Source: Apostichopus japonicus (Eukaryota; Echinodermata; Holothuroidea; Aspidochirotida; Stichopodidae). From it: a stretch of DNA of 64,000 nucleotides. Of this stretch, positions 42,802 through 56,500 are shown in pieces. The translations under genes were made by a program, and so were the position numbers. Under the pieces are notes generated by a model. The model was not told where the DNA came from, made no database searches, and saw only the letters and a list, made by a program, of their open reading frames with translations. The stretch is from contig NC_092567.1 in the NCBI RefSeq assembly GCF_037975245.1, forward strand, positions 1,226,714 to 1,290,713, read 5' to 3'. The first letter of the stretch is position 1. The number at the start of each line of letters is the position of its first letter.

Positions 42802-45800
42802 AGTATTCGTCATCATCTTCAAATATATTTAATGGGTTAAATTAATCATGTTGGCTGTGCAGATACAGTTAACAAAGAATCCCGAATACAAAATAAGCTA
42901 GTAATGTTGTTGTTTTAATTTAAATGCACTCTTACTTACGATCATATTTAAACGAGATCATCGTATTGGGGTCTGATCTCAGATAAACCTTAACTATTTG
43001 TTCGATCATTCATTTCTTCGATTAACTCTTAAGTTTAGAACCTAAATTTAATGGAAATATGCCAACCTCAGTAACTTGTCTTTATTGTTTGTTTGAGTGT
43101 GTAGGAGCGTGAGTTGGTAGGTGTTGATTTACATCAAATTAAATATTTTATGCCTCTGTCAATAAATATCAGCTGCTCAAATCTGACTGACGTTTATGAT
43201 AAGTGAATGTAACTTCACATTTCTCCAGGAAATATTTCAGAGCTAAATTTAAGTTGGATATGTAAAAGAGGAAAGATAATCAAAGCGTCCTCTCCAAATA
43301 TTCACGATTTATTGTATTATATTTGGACTTGGAACGAGCAGATATGATTTCATAGATGCAAATATAATTAAAAAAACTCTTTTGATTTTTCTTTATCTTC
43401 AATCCATTGGTTCATCAATGGGCATGAGAGTAAATATATTCTGATAAAGTAGAAACCGAATTGAAATTCTGAAGACATACAAAATACTGCTAAGAAGTTT
43501 GCTTTTAAAGGATTTGAAAGAACATTCATCATGATTGTTGTTCTCTTAGACATGTTAAAAGTAAAATTACCCCTTAACTAACATAACATCAGTTTACTTA
43601 ACATTATACATGTTTCAACGGTCCTTAGAATACTCTCCTTTCATGTAAATGTAAAAGGTTTTCGTCATGTTTTCATTCTTGGAGCTTTAAAGGGTGTGAA
43701 GACTCGTGCAAAAAGAAACGTCTAATGCCGGTAATTTGACCTATTCTCGAATGAGGTGTAACAGAAGTGTTAAACACCACCATCGATCCCAGAAAATACA
43801 CACACAGCTTGCTACCGTCGGTAATTAGACACTAGTGTACAGTCAGAACATACAGCTGCGGTCAATACCCACAGCACAGTATACAAACGATACAGCGATG
43901 GACATCTCAGGTCCAACTAAAGATAACAATTAAGGTATCACGTTTCATTACTGTCTGCATTTTGTAGGGACACGAACAAAACGTCACTTGCAAGCAACGG
44001 AAAGTTTTCAGATGGTCGCACGCGGTTTGGGGCGAGTCTTCAATTCCTTTAATGTTTCTTTATTTATGAGCTGAAACTCTATAATATTCTTTCAAATCAA
44101 ATGACGATTAAAATTGTTATCTAAAGGGAAAGTTTGTGATGACAATAAAGTCAGTGACAGATGAAAAGTGCCCCTTGATCTTTGTATAAAAATTGTATCA
44201 ATACCTTTCTCTTAGCAGGTTTGAAAAAAGCAGTTGTCTTTCTTAGAGACATGTTCACATGAACGGTATATTACTTCAATGGGTTTTCTCCATACCAAAC
44301 ATACATTAAGCTGCTACTGTATATCCCAGCTATGGAGGGCACCCATTGTATATCTTTACTGAACGTACGGTGATGATTATTATTTTAGGACCTCCAGCAG
44401 GTCAACATTGTATTCAACCCAACCAAAATTTTCCAAAGTGTATTCAGATTGCTCAAAGTGTGATGCACTTTGCATTTGCAACAAACTACTTCATGTGTAC
44501 TTACTTAATAACGTATATGGCTATTCAGCTGTTTTAGTGGTGGTATTAATCTGATCATTGATTGAGGAACAAGGTTGTACCAGTCTGCCAAACTACATGC
44601 AAGACTGTTGCGGCTCGTTTACTTCCTTTTATGCTTGTTTCCCTTTGTTACCCTTCCCTGGATATAGGTCATTTGCCTTTCTCTGCTAAGTGATTGTCCC
44701 CCCCCCCCCCTTGGAAGGCCGTGTTCATTGTATGTGTTCCTATTGTCACTCAAGTATCAGTGCTTGTAATATTGTAATATTTGTCCTTCCAAATATACTT
44801 CGTACTTTGTGATACTGGTTAGTTCAGTCTTTCGGTCACAAGCTGGATGTAATACAAGGTATTGTTATGTAGCCTTGAAGTGAGCTCCATTATCTGTAAA
44901 ATGTTAAAGTTTAACACTTATTTTCCCATCTCTGTTTGCTTGCTAGTAATAAATTCATATGCTGCAAAAATTGAGCAAACGTAGATCATTCTGTTTCAAA
45001 TTATAAATATCACAACTACTGAACGACTATGTACCTTTCTACGCATTGGAAGATTTACGGTCATCAAGTGGACACTGGGCGTTGTTGGCCCGTGAGATAC
45101 CACTTATTTTTTTGAACTTTTTAATGACAAACATGATAAAGTATATCAAACGCATCTTTAATGGTTAATGATATACATTTTGGGTGAAAGCCAGCCTAAG
45201 TACCAATTTTCAGCTTTACAGGACTCGAGGATACAAATGGGGAACAGCCAAATGGCTGTTAATTTTTTTTAATTTTCCAGGGCACCATAACAAATTGAGA
45301 AGGCATCAACGCCAAAAATCAAATGGGCACCAAATTAGTTATGTTCACTTTCACAAATTGTCACATAAAAAAACATGAGTAACTGTCAAAAGTATGATCA
45401 ATAAAACCATATCTGAAAAGTTGAATTAGTAAGGAGGATATGCGAGCCACACTCGCACTCACAATCAACTTTATCGTTAATATAATTATAGCCAGATACA
45501 GAAATGAAAGGCACATAAGTATAATCAAACAATCACCCATTTCTTTACGTGGTATGAGCCGTATGACCTACTCACGTCACTACTTTGTTCCAACTAATTG
45601 TTGGTTGATATTGTTTCGAAAGCGGTAGTTACAACTCCTATTAAAGGGTTCCCGTATTAACATATATGCAAAGTAATCGTATTCCATTTTAAAGATATTC
45701 TAGTTAAGGGCATCAAAATGAAGAATAGTCAATTATACGAATCACAAGAATTTTAAAGGGAGGGGGTACCACCCCGACTTTGAAGTCGAAACGACTTCGA

Positions 45801-46008
45801 GTCGACTACAACTATTTATGGACACTGGACGCTGATTTTGGAACAAAAAAAGCTGTTTGGGGTTTTCAGGGCGGATAGTATTGCGGGGCCCGTAAAGAAC
45901 CGCCCTAGAATCAGGTAAAGCTAGGCCTAGATCACAAACTGAATAATATAGCATTACTGTTAGCCCTAACGTACTTAGACATTTAACTAGCCCATTCGTA
46001 GTAGAACA
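42802..46008. other. 3' flank of gene 3 to end of copy A
   Basis: No gene seen. AATAAATA at 43161 may be a distant poly(A) signal. Copy B lacks about 130 bp (near 43740-43870) and about 500 bp (45355-45858) of this stretch, and has T-rich sequence where copy A has a C-run at 44699. Confidence 0.55.
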
Positions 46009-46782
46009 TTTGGCCTAACTATATCCACTCGAATAAAAGGAACTTAAACAAGGAAATGTACCCAACACGTGGATTCTCTCTCTGAAAAATGCTTTTCAGC
46101 TTCAGTTCAAAATTGGAAGAAATCTTTCCCAATTATGCACTGGATTCAGTTGTACATCGTACACCAATGTACGATGCACAGTCTTCACATGTGTGTACAC
46201 ATGTGTGTAAACAAAAATTGAAGACGGTTGTCTTGAATTCGGTGTTTGTTTATCAGATAAACCAAGATTTTATAAGCTAACAACATTTGATAATAGAAAC
46301 ATTAAACGACAAAATGTTGGTGAAAAATCTCAGAATATGTGTGTAACTGTTTCTGTATAATATGTCCGCCGTTTGTGTTTTAGGTGGGCTAGACGTTTTT
46401 GATGGGCAGCATCCCCCTACGTCTCAACCTTCTTTGGCCAATGCCCTAATTCGCCCCATACAGAGCAATAAAATATACCTGTTTCCTTTAAAATTTGTAG
46501 ATATTGAGATCAATTATGATACTGTCCAACCGAAATCGTTGTGGATCCTCTGAGTTGACTATATCAGAAGGGATACTGAAAACAGTTGCCCAGATGAAGA
46601 AAATGAAAATTTCGAGCACAATTTCATGTTACAATTCAAGTTTGTATCACTAGTAGTAAGTTTGTGACGGCGCTACATCAAGGAATGTACTTCACATATT
46701 CGTTAAATGTGATGAAAACTCTGTTTGTTCATGAAAAATACCCATTTTCTAAGACATGTGATCTCATAATATTTTAATATTG

Positions 46783-46786
<4 letters not shown>
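46009..46786. other. Unique spacer between duplication copies
   Basis: No gene or repeat family recognised; short ORFs appear random. Confidence 0.5.

Positions 46787-46859
<73 letters not shown>
46787..46859. repeat. (TA)n microsatellite
   Basis: About 36 uninterrupted TA units immediately next to the hammerhead-bearing inverted repeat. Confidence 0.97.
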
Positions 46860-46864
<5 letters not shown>

Positions 46865-47052
46865 AAAGAATAACACACCAGAAAATTCCACTTCACGACC
46901 GGTTTCGTCCTTTTGGGACTCATCAGGCGAAGGTAGGAATCGAGCCCGGATAAGCCGTAAATAAGAATTGAATGTGGAATTTTTCTGGTGTGTTATTCTT
47001 TATTGAATTCTGTCATACCACTTGCTACACATTCAATTCTTATTTACGGCTT
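46858..47052. repeat. Overlapping inverted repeats of a PLE-like terminus
   Basis: Arm A (46858-46891) is inverted as A' (46974-47008; GGTGTGTTATTCTTTATTGA), and arm B (46952-46977) is inverted as B' (47028-47052; CAATTCTTATTTACGGCTT). On the minus strand the order is B'-ribozyme-A'; on the plus strand it is A'-linker-B', the junction expected between tandem ribozyme units. The locus is best read as two oppositely oriented partial copies of a tandem terminal repeat. Confidence 0.8.
46891..46932 (-). ncRNA. Hammerhead ribozyme
   Basis: The minus strand reads CTTCGC-CTGATGA-GTCC-CAAAA-GGAC-GAAA-CCGG-TC|GTGAAG. Stem I is CUUCGC/GUGAAG (six pairs, one G-U). CUGAUGA and GAAA are the invariant core. 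Stem II is GUCC/GGAC with a five-base loop. Stem III is only ACC/GGU with no loop, and the predicted cleavage follows GUC between 46897 and 46896. So short a stem III cannot close in a monomer, but the self-complementary ACCGGU would allow pairing of two copies, as described for dimeric hammerheads of Penelope-like elements. Every core residue is intact. Confidence 0.85.
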
Positions 47053-47196
47053 GGCTTGCCTAAAGAGTGGTTATTCTGTGTAAAGTTTTCAGATTTAAAG
47101 CGCCAGGGGTGCACTCTGTACAATCATAGCACTTGGGTAATACGCCCTTAATGACAGTTATTCAAAGCCAATTTATACGCTTTAACACACCAGTAG

Positions 47197-47255
47197 AATC
47201 ACTGTGGTCGAGTGGTACGGACTTCGGTTCGTGACACAAAGATCCGACCTTTTAC
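47197..47255 (+). repeat. tRNA-derived SINE fragment (possible)
   Basis: CACTGTGGTCGAGTGGTACG looks like an A-box of a Ser/Leu-type tRNA, and CGGTTCGTGACAC may be a damaged B-box. It lies just left of the start of duplication copy B. Confidence 0.35.
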
Positions 47256-47945
47256 TTGTATTAAAAGATTTTTAATGTAGCGCAATAATATGCCACTGCT
47301 CAAATTGTATTTTCAACAAATTGGATATTAGATTGTAAACATCCGCTAGCCTTTTTTTGGTGGTAATCTTTAGTGCCGCAAGCTCACTTCATTAAAATAT
47401 GTTAGTGAAATATCATCTTAGTGGAAATCAATGCAGCTAAACAGCAGTAGAAATTATTACAATGACCTGCTCTCTTTAGTGCTATGTAATATGTTGGCGT
47501 TACTATGCTGTCTAACAACACAACGCAACACAACGCAACAACTAAGGAAAGAGAGTTGCGTTGATTTGCTATTGCGTTGCTGTTTGGGTTCCTTGCGTAG
47601 TAGCAACATGATCGCAACAAAAAAAAAACTAAGATTGTAAAAATCTTGTTTGCGTTTTGACATAATATTTCTCTAGTATATATTTTTAATACGTTTAAAT
47701 TCCACATCTTTGTTTTCGAAGAGCCTAAATAAAACGGTAGCATTTTTTAAATTAAACTCTGATGATTATAATCCGTTGGCAACATTCTAACTTCATCTTT
47801 CTCAGACTCTTTCGTATAAGAAATGTGTCTGTACTACCTGGCAAGACAGTAGTATTAAAGTTGGTTTTACACAACATGGTACATTAAACAGGATTGTACC
47901 ACATTAATATTAGTTTTTTCATGGCTGAAAACGAAGCTACTCAAA

Positions 47946-48065
47946 ATGAAGTTATTGGAATTAATCTTTCTAGTTATGTGATGGATCTTGTTTGTTCCTG
48001 GGCAAGAATGTACACCTGAAGAAAATATTTGTTCTTTGGAGTACAAGATACTAGACTGTATATAA
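47946..48065 (+). pseudogene. Orphan FReD exon 1, copy B
   Basis: Reads MKLLELIFLVM, then TGA (47979-47981), then WILFVPGQECTPEENICSLE to a TAA at 48063. It resembles the start of genes 3 and 4 (MKL-E-L...VIPGQE) but lacks the VNTIT|GTAAGT donor. No downstream exons of its own precede gene 4. Unlike copy A it is uninterrupted. Confidence 0.78.
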
Positions 48066-51000
48066 TCCATTGAATACCATTATTGTAAAATATGTTGTAC
48101 ACCTAAAGGGTTTACTAGTATTCAACCCAATTATAGGATGGAAAAAAATTGTTATAACCCCTCCCAATTTCCATTCCCATTTGACTGTAGGCGCATTCAC
48201 GGAATGTAAACGTTGCTAGCAAATAAAGGAAGGAGGGGGGCTGCTATGAAATTGACTGAGGAAGAGATATTTGAAAATTTTCCTTTTGTTCTTTCTTTCT
48301 TTATTAATATTATATATTTAATGGAGGGGGGGGGGGTACATGGTATAGCTAGGGTGAAGAATATGAATGAGAGTACACGTAATTTTAATTCTAGCCTTTA
48401 AAGAGCATCTTAAGAAAAAGTTTACCTGTGAGTAAAAGTCTTGTCTACATATGGCGAAACATCTGCATGATGGAAATGGAATGGTAATGTAAAAAAACAC
48501 GTCAGCAACACGGTTAGGGTAGTTTTACCTCATGTGAAAACGTCTCAAAGGACTTGGAAACCACGTCATTCTTGATAGTTTATTAAATAGAAACGTTATA
48601 TGGACTGTACTTCAAACTACAGCGTTAACTTTGTACTTATGCACATTAAACGAAAGTTACGTCTAACCTCCAGCTGAGTTTCCAAAATTATTGATCTTGG
48701 AGTTCACCTCTCATACTCGTCCTCGAAGTATACGGGTGTACACGTTTCAAGACTGACATGTGTGGGTCCCCTTCTTTACTTATATATGAGCTAATAGACC
48801 TCCCTACCAGCGTCAAATTTAAAGGGGCAGTTGCGGTATATATCGGATCACATGAGGAAGTGATTAAATAATAAAACTGTTGTTAGGTTCAAAGTTCTCA
48901 TTAATTTACTTACTACCTTCCAATAATTCGAGTAGAATTGTATTTTTCATGTAATATATTGCTACTTTAAAACTCTAAACACTCCAGACATCAGCTTGTT
49001 GGATTATGGTCACAAATTGAGAGACTTCCCTTTACGACAACTTTGGAGAAAGTGAAATCATATTCTCTCTCTAGTAGCATCGCTGCACCCGATTAAAACT
49101 CATTGCAATTTAGCATTTCTTTGCGAATTAGCTGAAATGAAATAAAAAACAGAAAAACAAATAAATAAGGACTTGAGCTATGTACAAATGAACGCTTAGG
49201 CGGAACTTTGTCACGTGAACAAAATTATGCTATCAGGTGATCAAGCGAGAAAAACATCATCAGCACCTCTCCGCTGACAGACAGAACATTATCAATGGGA
49301 GGGGGGCAGCACATCCCCACTGATAGACAACACGTTACAAAGTAGTCCGTAGGCTAGTACATAGATATATAACATGTATGGACAGCACAATCAAACAGCT
49401 GCAGACTGAACGTTTTTCAAAAGTTAGCATCATTTTGCATTAGGCACCCTCCATCTTAATACACTTTCTCACTCTACCCTTCTTCCATCAGATCCCTCCC
49501 GCCAGTTAGATATTTCCCCTTATACCCTTTCTAGGACGGAATGGCATCTTTGTCCACAAAATGGTGTTTAATTGCACTCCCAGAGATGACGGTTGTTAAT
49601 ATTTGATACATACGGACAGATCCGTATAAATGGCAACCAAAAACGTGAGATAGTTAGGACCGACTTATTTACTATAGCCAGTGGCGGGCGAAACTAGGGA
49701 AAGGGAGTTCCCAACCTTTCGTCATTATTTGGTAGAAGTGGGTCAGTTGGGAGATTTTAACATTCAGCCGGGGAAGAACTAAGCCCCTTCTCGGGGTGTA
49801 TAACTCATTTTTAACCACACAAACACACACACAAATCCAGAGCATTCATGAGCACAACCTTGCTTTGAGTGCCAATTATAGCCATACTTTATAGTCGTAA
49901 TATGCCTCAGAATCGTCCATTTGACTTCAACATTTACAGACACATAAATGGGGGAGAACCCCCACATCCCCTAAATGGGAGTCGGCTGCAACGATTCCAC
50001 AGCCACACCAAAACCTACATTCGCCACTCGCCATATAGGTTCAGCCCTAATTAATCAGTCGTTTGCCCCCGTCTCCTCTAAACTGAGAAATACTATGCAC
50101 GACACTGACTATATCACTTCATGCAGCTGATAGGTACGCAAACATGTTGCACACATGTATATGACCATTTTGATCATGGTAGAGTGAGACCACTGATAGT
50201 AACGATACATGAAAGAAAGTGCATAAGACAGTATGTCTGCAGTTTAATTTATATATAATCGTTGACCCAAGAAACTGTCATCCCTTCATGAAAGGGCATG
50301 GCGTTCTATGTAACTATGGGTAGATATGAGGCTCCTGTAGATGTATTTTGAGTGTGTCGGGGCAAAGGTTAGATGGATAACAGGAAGAATGATGCCCTGA
50401 TATGTTCTACTGCAAGCAAAGGCATGTGTTATCCATCTTCCATTTATCTGGTGAATAACCCACCAGCAGCACGTACCACAGTTAACTTCATTAGCTATTT
50501 GTCTTACCTACGTACCATAATAATTCAAACACCTTGGGTCCAATACCAAACTATAACTATGACTATTATTGGAAATTAAGTTTATACACAAGATGTTCCA
50601 GTTTTAATGTTTTTACTAGCTTACTAGCTTATGTCATTCCATATTACATGCAAGAAGTCCTCTAACATCACACTACCCGGAATGTATCTTGATTAGTAAT
50701 TTTACTTTTAGCTCTGTCTTTATTAAACGCAACTGGGTCAACATGGGAAACATTAACGTCTTGACCAGCCCAAAGTGGCCTGTTCCGTATATCAAGATGT
50801 ATCTAGAGACTCTTTTACACCAAAGTGTAAAGTAGAGATCGGTTAAATCAATGAATTTTTGGTGTTATTACAGAGGAACTTGTACATAGTATATGAAGTA
50901 TATGTAGCTAGCCAACGCATGGAGAGATCGTTACATAGTAGTTAGGTTGAAGCTTGGACTCGAGTTACCTTTGAATAGGATGTGCATCACACTTTGGCAC

Positions 51001-52349
51001 AGTGTCGGTTATCATAGTTTGAGACAGCACCCAGCAATATCTTACTTTTCACTGTTGAGATAGATATGATGTACTTTGGCAGAAATACCATCTAGGTATA
51101 TAGTTCTTGCACATGTACGCACCCATAAATAATGACAATCAATTGACACCCGTGGATTTTTGGACTATGCTCTTAGCTACACCTGTATGTCCCTACCCTC
51201 TCCTCATCCAAATTTGATATATGGCATACATATGAAATTAACCAACCAAAGATTTTGCTACATACTTGTTTGTAACACATTTTGTTAATAACTGAAAACA
51301 TATAACATCCTGTTAGTGACTTAAAATGTTCGAACTACATATTTAAGCCATAGGCAGAAATCATCGTTATTCATTACATAGTTACAATTCAATATTATGA
51401 TAAAGTGATATAAAATATGTCGGAGGACTTGTGATAAATAGGTGGAGCAAATAATATCAAATCATACCATGTATAATCAAATTATTGATTAATAAGTCAT
51501 ACCTACAAAGAACTTAAATTTAGACTTTTGACACTTTTTTTGGTGAGACTTCGAGCCTGAGGATTATCTTGTATAAATGATAGCATGGCACCAAGTTAAA
51601 ACGTTGAAACTATATACTGTACGCAAGTTTTATTATTATTATTGTTATTAAAACTTTATTTTGAGAGGGTAACTCGTTTAGCCGAAGCTGATCTTCCACG
51701 AGGCCATCGTACAATACCAAAATGGATAAATATCAATTAAAATATATAAGTATAAAACTAGAATGTAGCAAATTAAGAATGCTAAATGAAGTATGAAATT
51801 ATGAAATTATGAATGGGTTTCAGCTCTAAAAGAAATAGAGAGACCTTTAGGAGTTTCTATAGCTTGAACGTTGAAATGTATGGTGCAATTGGAGATGAAT
51901 GTCACTAATTCCCGCCACCTCATTGATTGTAACTGTTAATACGTCCATTTTCTGTCTGTGAGTGCTCTATCTCTGAATTGACGCACAATTTCGTTTCCTT
52001 TGTTGAATTAACAGAAAATATGGTAACTATAGTTAGCTACCATCTTTCAGCGATGTAGGGCAGTCGCAGCCATAGAAAGGCGTACTTAAGGTTCCCTTAG
52101 GTGTATCCGTCAACGTTCTAGATCTACCCGTTTACTCATTGCTGAGATGCTGACCCCTGTGGTATTCAGGTAGGTAAGTTGGTCAATTGGATGTCAGTGA
52201 ACAAATTAATGGTGTACAAGCGTTAAGTTATCACCAAATTTATTTTATATATGCAGTATAAAATTCCAATCCGAATTCTATCAATTGATTTTCGTGCTGG
52301 TCCGCGGAAGGAACGTTCTTGAACCACAGCTGTAAAACAACAGCAGTTG
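48066..52349. other. Copy B spacer
   Basis: Matches 29740-36440 of copy A without the ATT expansion and GGTAAA array. No gene recognised; the LINE tail is listed separately. Confidence 0.5.
51629..51718 (-). mobile_element. LINE-like 3' end with (AAT)n tail, copy B
   Basis: Same insertion as at 35718-35810, with a shorter tail interrupted by a G and a few substitutions. Confidence 0.5.
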
Positions 52350-52788
52350 CCCACGTCATAAGTGTTGTAACACGTCCTTGATAGAGGCCTTCAATTGCTT
52401 AGTAAATGAGAGCTTCATTGAGAGTCCTCACACGTCCGTGATAAAGAGCTGTAGCACGTCCGCGAAAGAGAGCCCCAAATAGGTCCTCAGGTAAGAGTAC
52501 TCCACTGGATAATAGCTACATAATCATACACCTGGTCATATGTTTGACCCAAGCACCTGGCAGGCGCAATCCACGAGCGGTTTCCTCTCTGAACATGTGA
52601 TCACGAACCAAATATCGTATATGGTATGATTATATAAAGTAAAAGAAAACTTTTCAGCGTGGTATTAGTTTGTGCGACATTTGAATTCAGTGTACTACTT
52701 TCGAGACAAACCTTACCATTTATTCTTTGCCAAAAGTTTGGACTTGAAGAACTGAGTTGAACGCATCATTGAACTGCTCGTTATACCT
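52350..52788 (+). promoter_or_regulatory. Promoter and non-coding first exon of gene 4
   Basis: Nearly identical to the gene 3 promoter. CACGTCC words (for example in GAGAGTCCTCACACGTCC at 52420), a TATA box (TATATAAAG, 52631-52639), and a presumed 5' untranslated exon ending at 52788 before GTAAGTGTT. The exon has about 14 extra bases (ACAAACCTTACCAT region, near 52708) relative to gene 3. Confidence 0.6.
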
Positions 52789-53553
52789 GTAAGTGTTAAT
52801 AATATTATGTACAGTTTGCTAGATATCGGTAGTTATTATTTAGTGTACTAATAGCCCTATCCTATCTTAATAAGTCTGTTGAGTGCGATTATAATAAAAT
52901 CAAAATACTATTCAAACATTTCATATCAAATTAAAGGTCAAACTTATTTTCTTGCATTGCAATAAAGTATATTATACAACACTAAAATACAGTTGCATGC
53001 CTGGTCTATTTCATTACCATGCAATAATATTCAATGTATCCTCTGTAGTAGAATGGTTTACAATGACTAGTTTTCTTCAAGCATTAAGTTAATGGTAAAT
53101 AATGTTGGAACTCTGCACAACAAGTTGTCTATAACACGCTGTTTTATAACCTACCTTACAAAGATTTATAGCTACATTGTTGCATGGTGTAACTCTGCAA
53201 TATCAGAGATGTAACATCGTAAAAACCCAATATATATCGAAAGGGATACAAACATCGTTAACACCGTGGGATTATCGGAAAAGTATTCTACGCCTTCCGC
53301 ACGTTTAATTTATCAATAGTCTTGTTCAAAGAGATTTGAATACAATGGTAGAGTACTCAGGAAATGTTAGGGATATAATCCACTGACCGTCATTTAAATG
53401 TACCTTACCGTTATATCTGGAAGTTTTCATGCTTTACCAGACAAGACAGCACTTAAGTTTTCTGACCTAGCACTTTACGGTAAATTCAACAGGATCAGAT
53501 TCATACCAAGCCTACGACATTGTCACCACTGCTAAAAATCGGAGCTGTTCAAA

Positions 53554-56500
53554 ATGAAGTTGATGGAATTAGCTTTTCAGGTTCTCTTCTTGATCCTGGT
53601 TATACCTGGGCAAGAGGGTAAATCAGGTCCGAAAAAAGATATTATTTGTCATGAGTCCCGCAAACCGATACCATTGCATCATCCAGTCAATACGATTACG
53701 GTGAGTTAACTTCTAAAACCAGTATTGTACTAGAATTAACCAAAAGAATAATTTTTTAGAATGCGAAGAAAGAAATGATGTAATGCTACCCCACCCCTTC
53801 CATATGAATAACGGGATTTGAACGTACAACATATTCTCCCATGTTGAGGAGGGTTAACGGTGCAGTAGGTAGTCAATTGGTTGTGCAAGGGATGAATTTT
53901 CTCCAATTTTGTTGCTGGAATTGATTGCTTAGGAAAACCAACATCCTAATAGATTTTTTATCCCAAAGTATTGGATTTCTTCATGTTTTGTAATAGTTTC
54001 TTTTATTCCATCTGCCAATATTATAATTGAATATGTCATCAGGGCACTCACGATTTAATTCCACAGAGGAAAAGTAACATTTCTACATATTTGAGACACT
54101 ACATAGCAGTACAGATAACTTTGACAGGTAACTTAACAATCAAAATGAATCATGTATCAAGGATTAACATCATGAATTTATAATAGCCTAAGTTCAGCTT
54201 TGAGAATATGACATCATGAACCTTGACTGTGATCTAACTTCCTAGAGTAGTTGCAGGTTCAGCCAGTCAAAACAGGTTTCATTTAAGCAACCATATCCCG
54301 AGATAAAGACAACCTATTGATGTGTGGTTTTCAGCTAGGAGAGCGGAATATATTTCTGTTTAATATAAGTTTACATTGTGTGTCACCAGAAAAACCATTC
54401 GTTCTGCCTGAATATACAGTAAGTGATTTGTGGCCGATATTCTTCATTGCCATTAACTGAGCGATTTCATAAGTGTGGAAAGCATTACATCGAAATTGCA
54501 TTACAACAAGAATCAGAAGTGTACAGATACACTCTCAATGGTAAACATCTACCCGAGCTGCCTGCTACAAAGGTATAGTGCTTTACTGCGAAATGATGAT
54601 TTATTTCTCAAGAATATGTACACAAGTATCGATTTCAGCTGGTCAAAAACTTGTCTCAACAAAGTGTCGATGATCCAAATTAATTGGTAACAATTAATTG
54701 TAAAATATGCTAGACGGTAAAATTTAGCAAGCATGTTATTACCACATTAATTATATGTTACTCAGGAAAGGATGTTAACTGAGTTGTTCGTAAGTAGTTA
54801 AAGTTACAGAAACAAAATCCTTTTACCAAGCCCATTTGTTTAAGTTATAGATGCAGATATCTATCATGTCAACAAAAACCTATTTGTTTTTAAATGAAAA
54901 TACATACTTGAGGCTATTAATGTATATTTTAACTGCTTATCGCTAGTATTGTCCTATTGTGGATTATGAAAGGTTGAAGTACAGGGGCATTTACTTCAGT
55001 AACCAAAATCATGCTACGGACATTGGAAATAGTCATATTTAACATGAAATGCTTGTATTTGTTATCGTATCGACAATGTTGCAATTCATTCATGGTTATT
55101 TTGCTTTCCTTATCGTGATATTAATTGTGCGGCAGAAACATTACACTAAAAACAATTGCACACAAACTGTCAGCCGTATGACAAACAGTTATTTAACATC
55201 ACCTGATATTGTTACTTGGATGCACATGAACCTTGCCTTTCTTTCATGTAACATTTCGGTACTATTTACTCACAGTTTCATAACTATTGCAATCGCTCTG
55301 AAGAAGATTTGGATGGCGGATTAAGACAAGAACTCACAGACATAAAAGATCTTCTAAACACCATCATCAGTACCCTAGAGAATACAGGTTAGAACGATTG
55401 TTTATCATCATGAGGAATTTTTCTGCTAACTTGGAAAAATATGTCATGATATCAATGTCAGTTTTGTAAACTGTCAATTTCTTTATATGAATGATCAGCT
55501 CTTGCTTCATATCGTCAAGTGTTATTCCCCACCTTAACTATTTACTAAGTGTTGGTCGTAATTATACGTATTTGGTCATAATATAATATGGTGTTTTGTG
55601 CCAAAAGCGATATTTGTCACCAATGATATTTTCTAGGAAATGTATATGTAAGCAGATTGAGATCTGTTTTCAGTAGCTACATTTTACTACCATAGATAAT
55701 GAAACCATTTGCTTTTCGAAGCCTCGTTATAACCGTTCGAATTTCATATATGAAATATCGTATACATAGATATAAACATATTGTAGCCGTATTGATAAGC
55801 CATACACTATTTCACTATTGGTTCTGATGTTGTTGCTACGCCAACGGCATGTTCTAATTGTTTCAAAATAACCGTGTTCTTGTTAATTGCTGTGTTTTCT
55901 CTTTCTTAGAATGCTGCAACCGTACCAACACTACTGAGATATCTAAACCAACTTCACAACCAAAGGATTGCTTGGATGTTCAAGAGAATGGTGGGTCTGA
56001 GAGTGGTGTGTATACCATCAAACCGGATGGCGCTGATCCGTTTGAAGTATTTTGTGACATGGATACTGACGGTGGCGGTTGGACGGTATGTTCAAATGTG
56101 TACACAAAAATACACAACATAAATGTAATATGTGGGGCTCAAAAACTGCTCACCTTTTCATCTAGTGACATACTTAAACAATAATAAGTTCTAAAGTAGA
56201 AGTGGGACACGTCGTGTTGTTCTGAACGATAAATCCATACCTAATAATGTGTACAATAAAATCGTATACGTACGAATAAGAAAGGCAGTTGACATGGTTG
56301 CCAGGTAGTAAGTTCGACGATTTAATGATGACATGCATAAACATATGCATGATGGTATTTATATGTACATAATGAAGTAGAGTTGGAGCATTAGTTATCA
56401 ACCACATTATTGTTAACGTTTAACGTTAACTTTTAACACGATTATAGTTATTTCCAGTGATCTTATACAGTACTGTCATTGTCATGGTAAGTCATACTTC

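Noticed and set aside
46703-46891. Minus-strand ORF with repeated Tyr-Ile
   Set aside because: Translation of the TA microsatellite.
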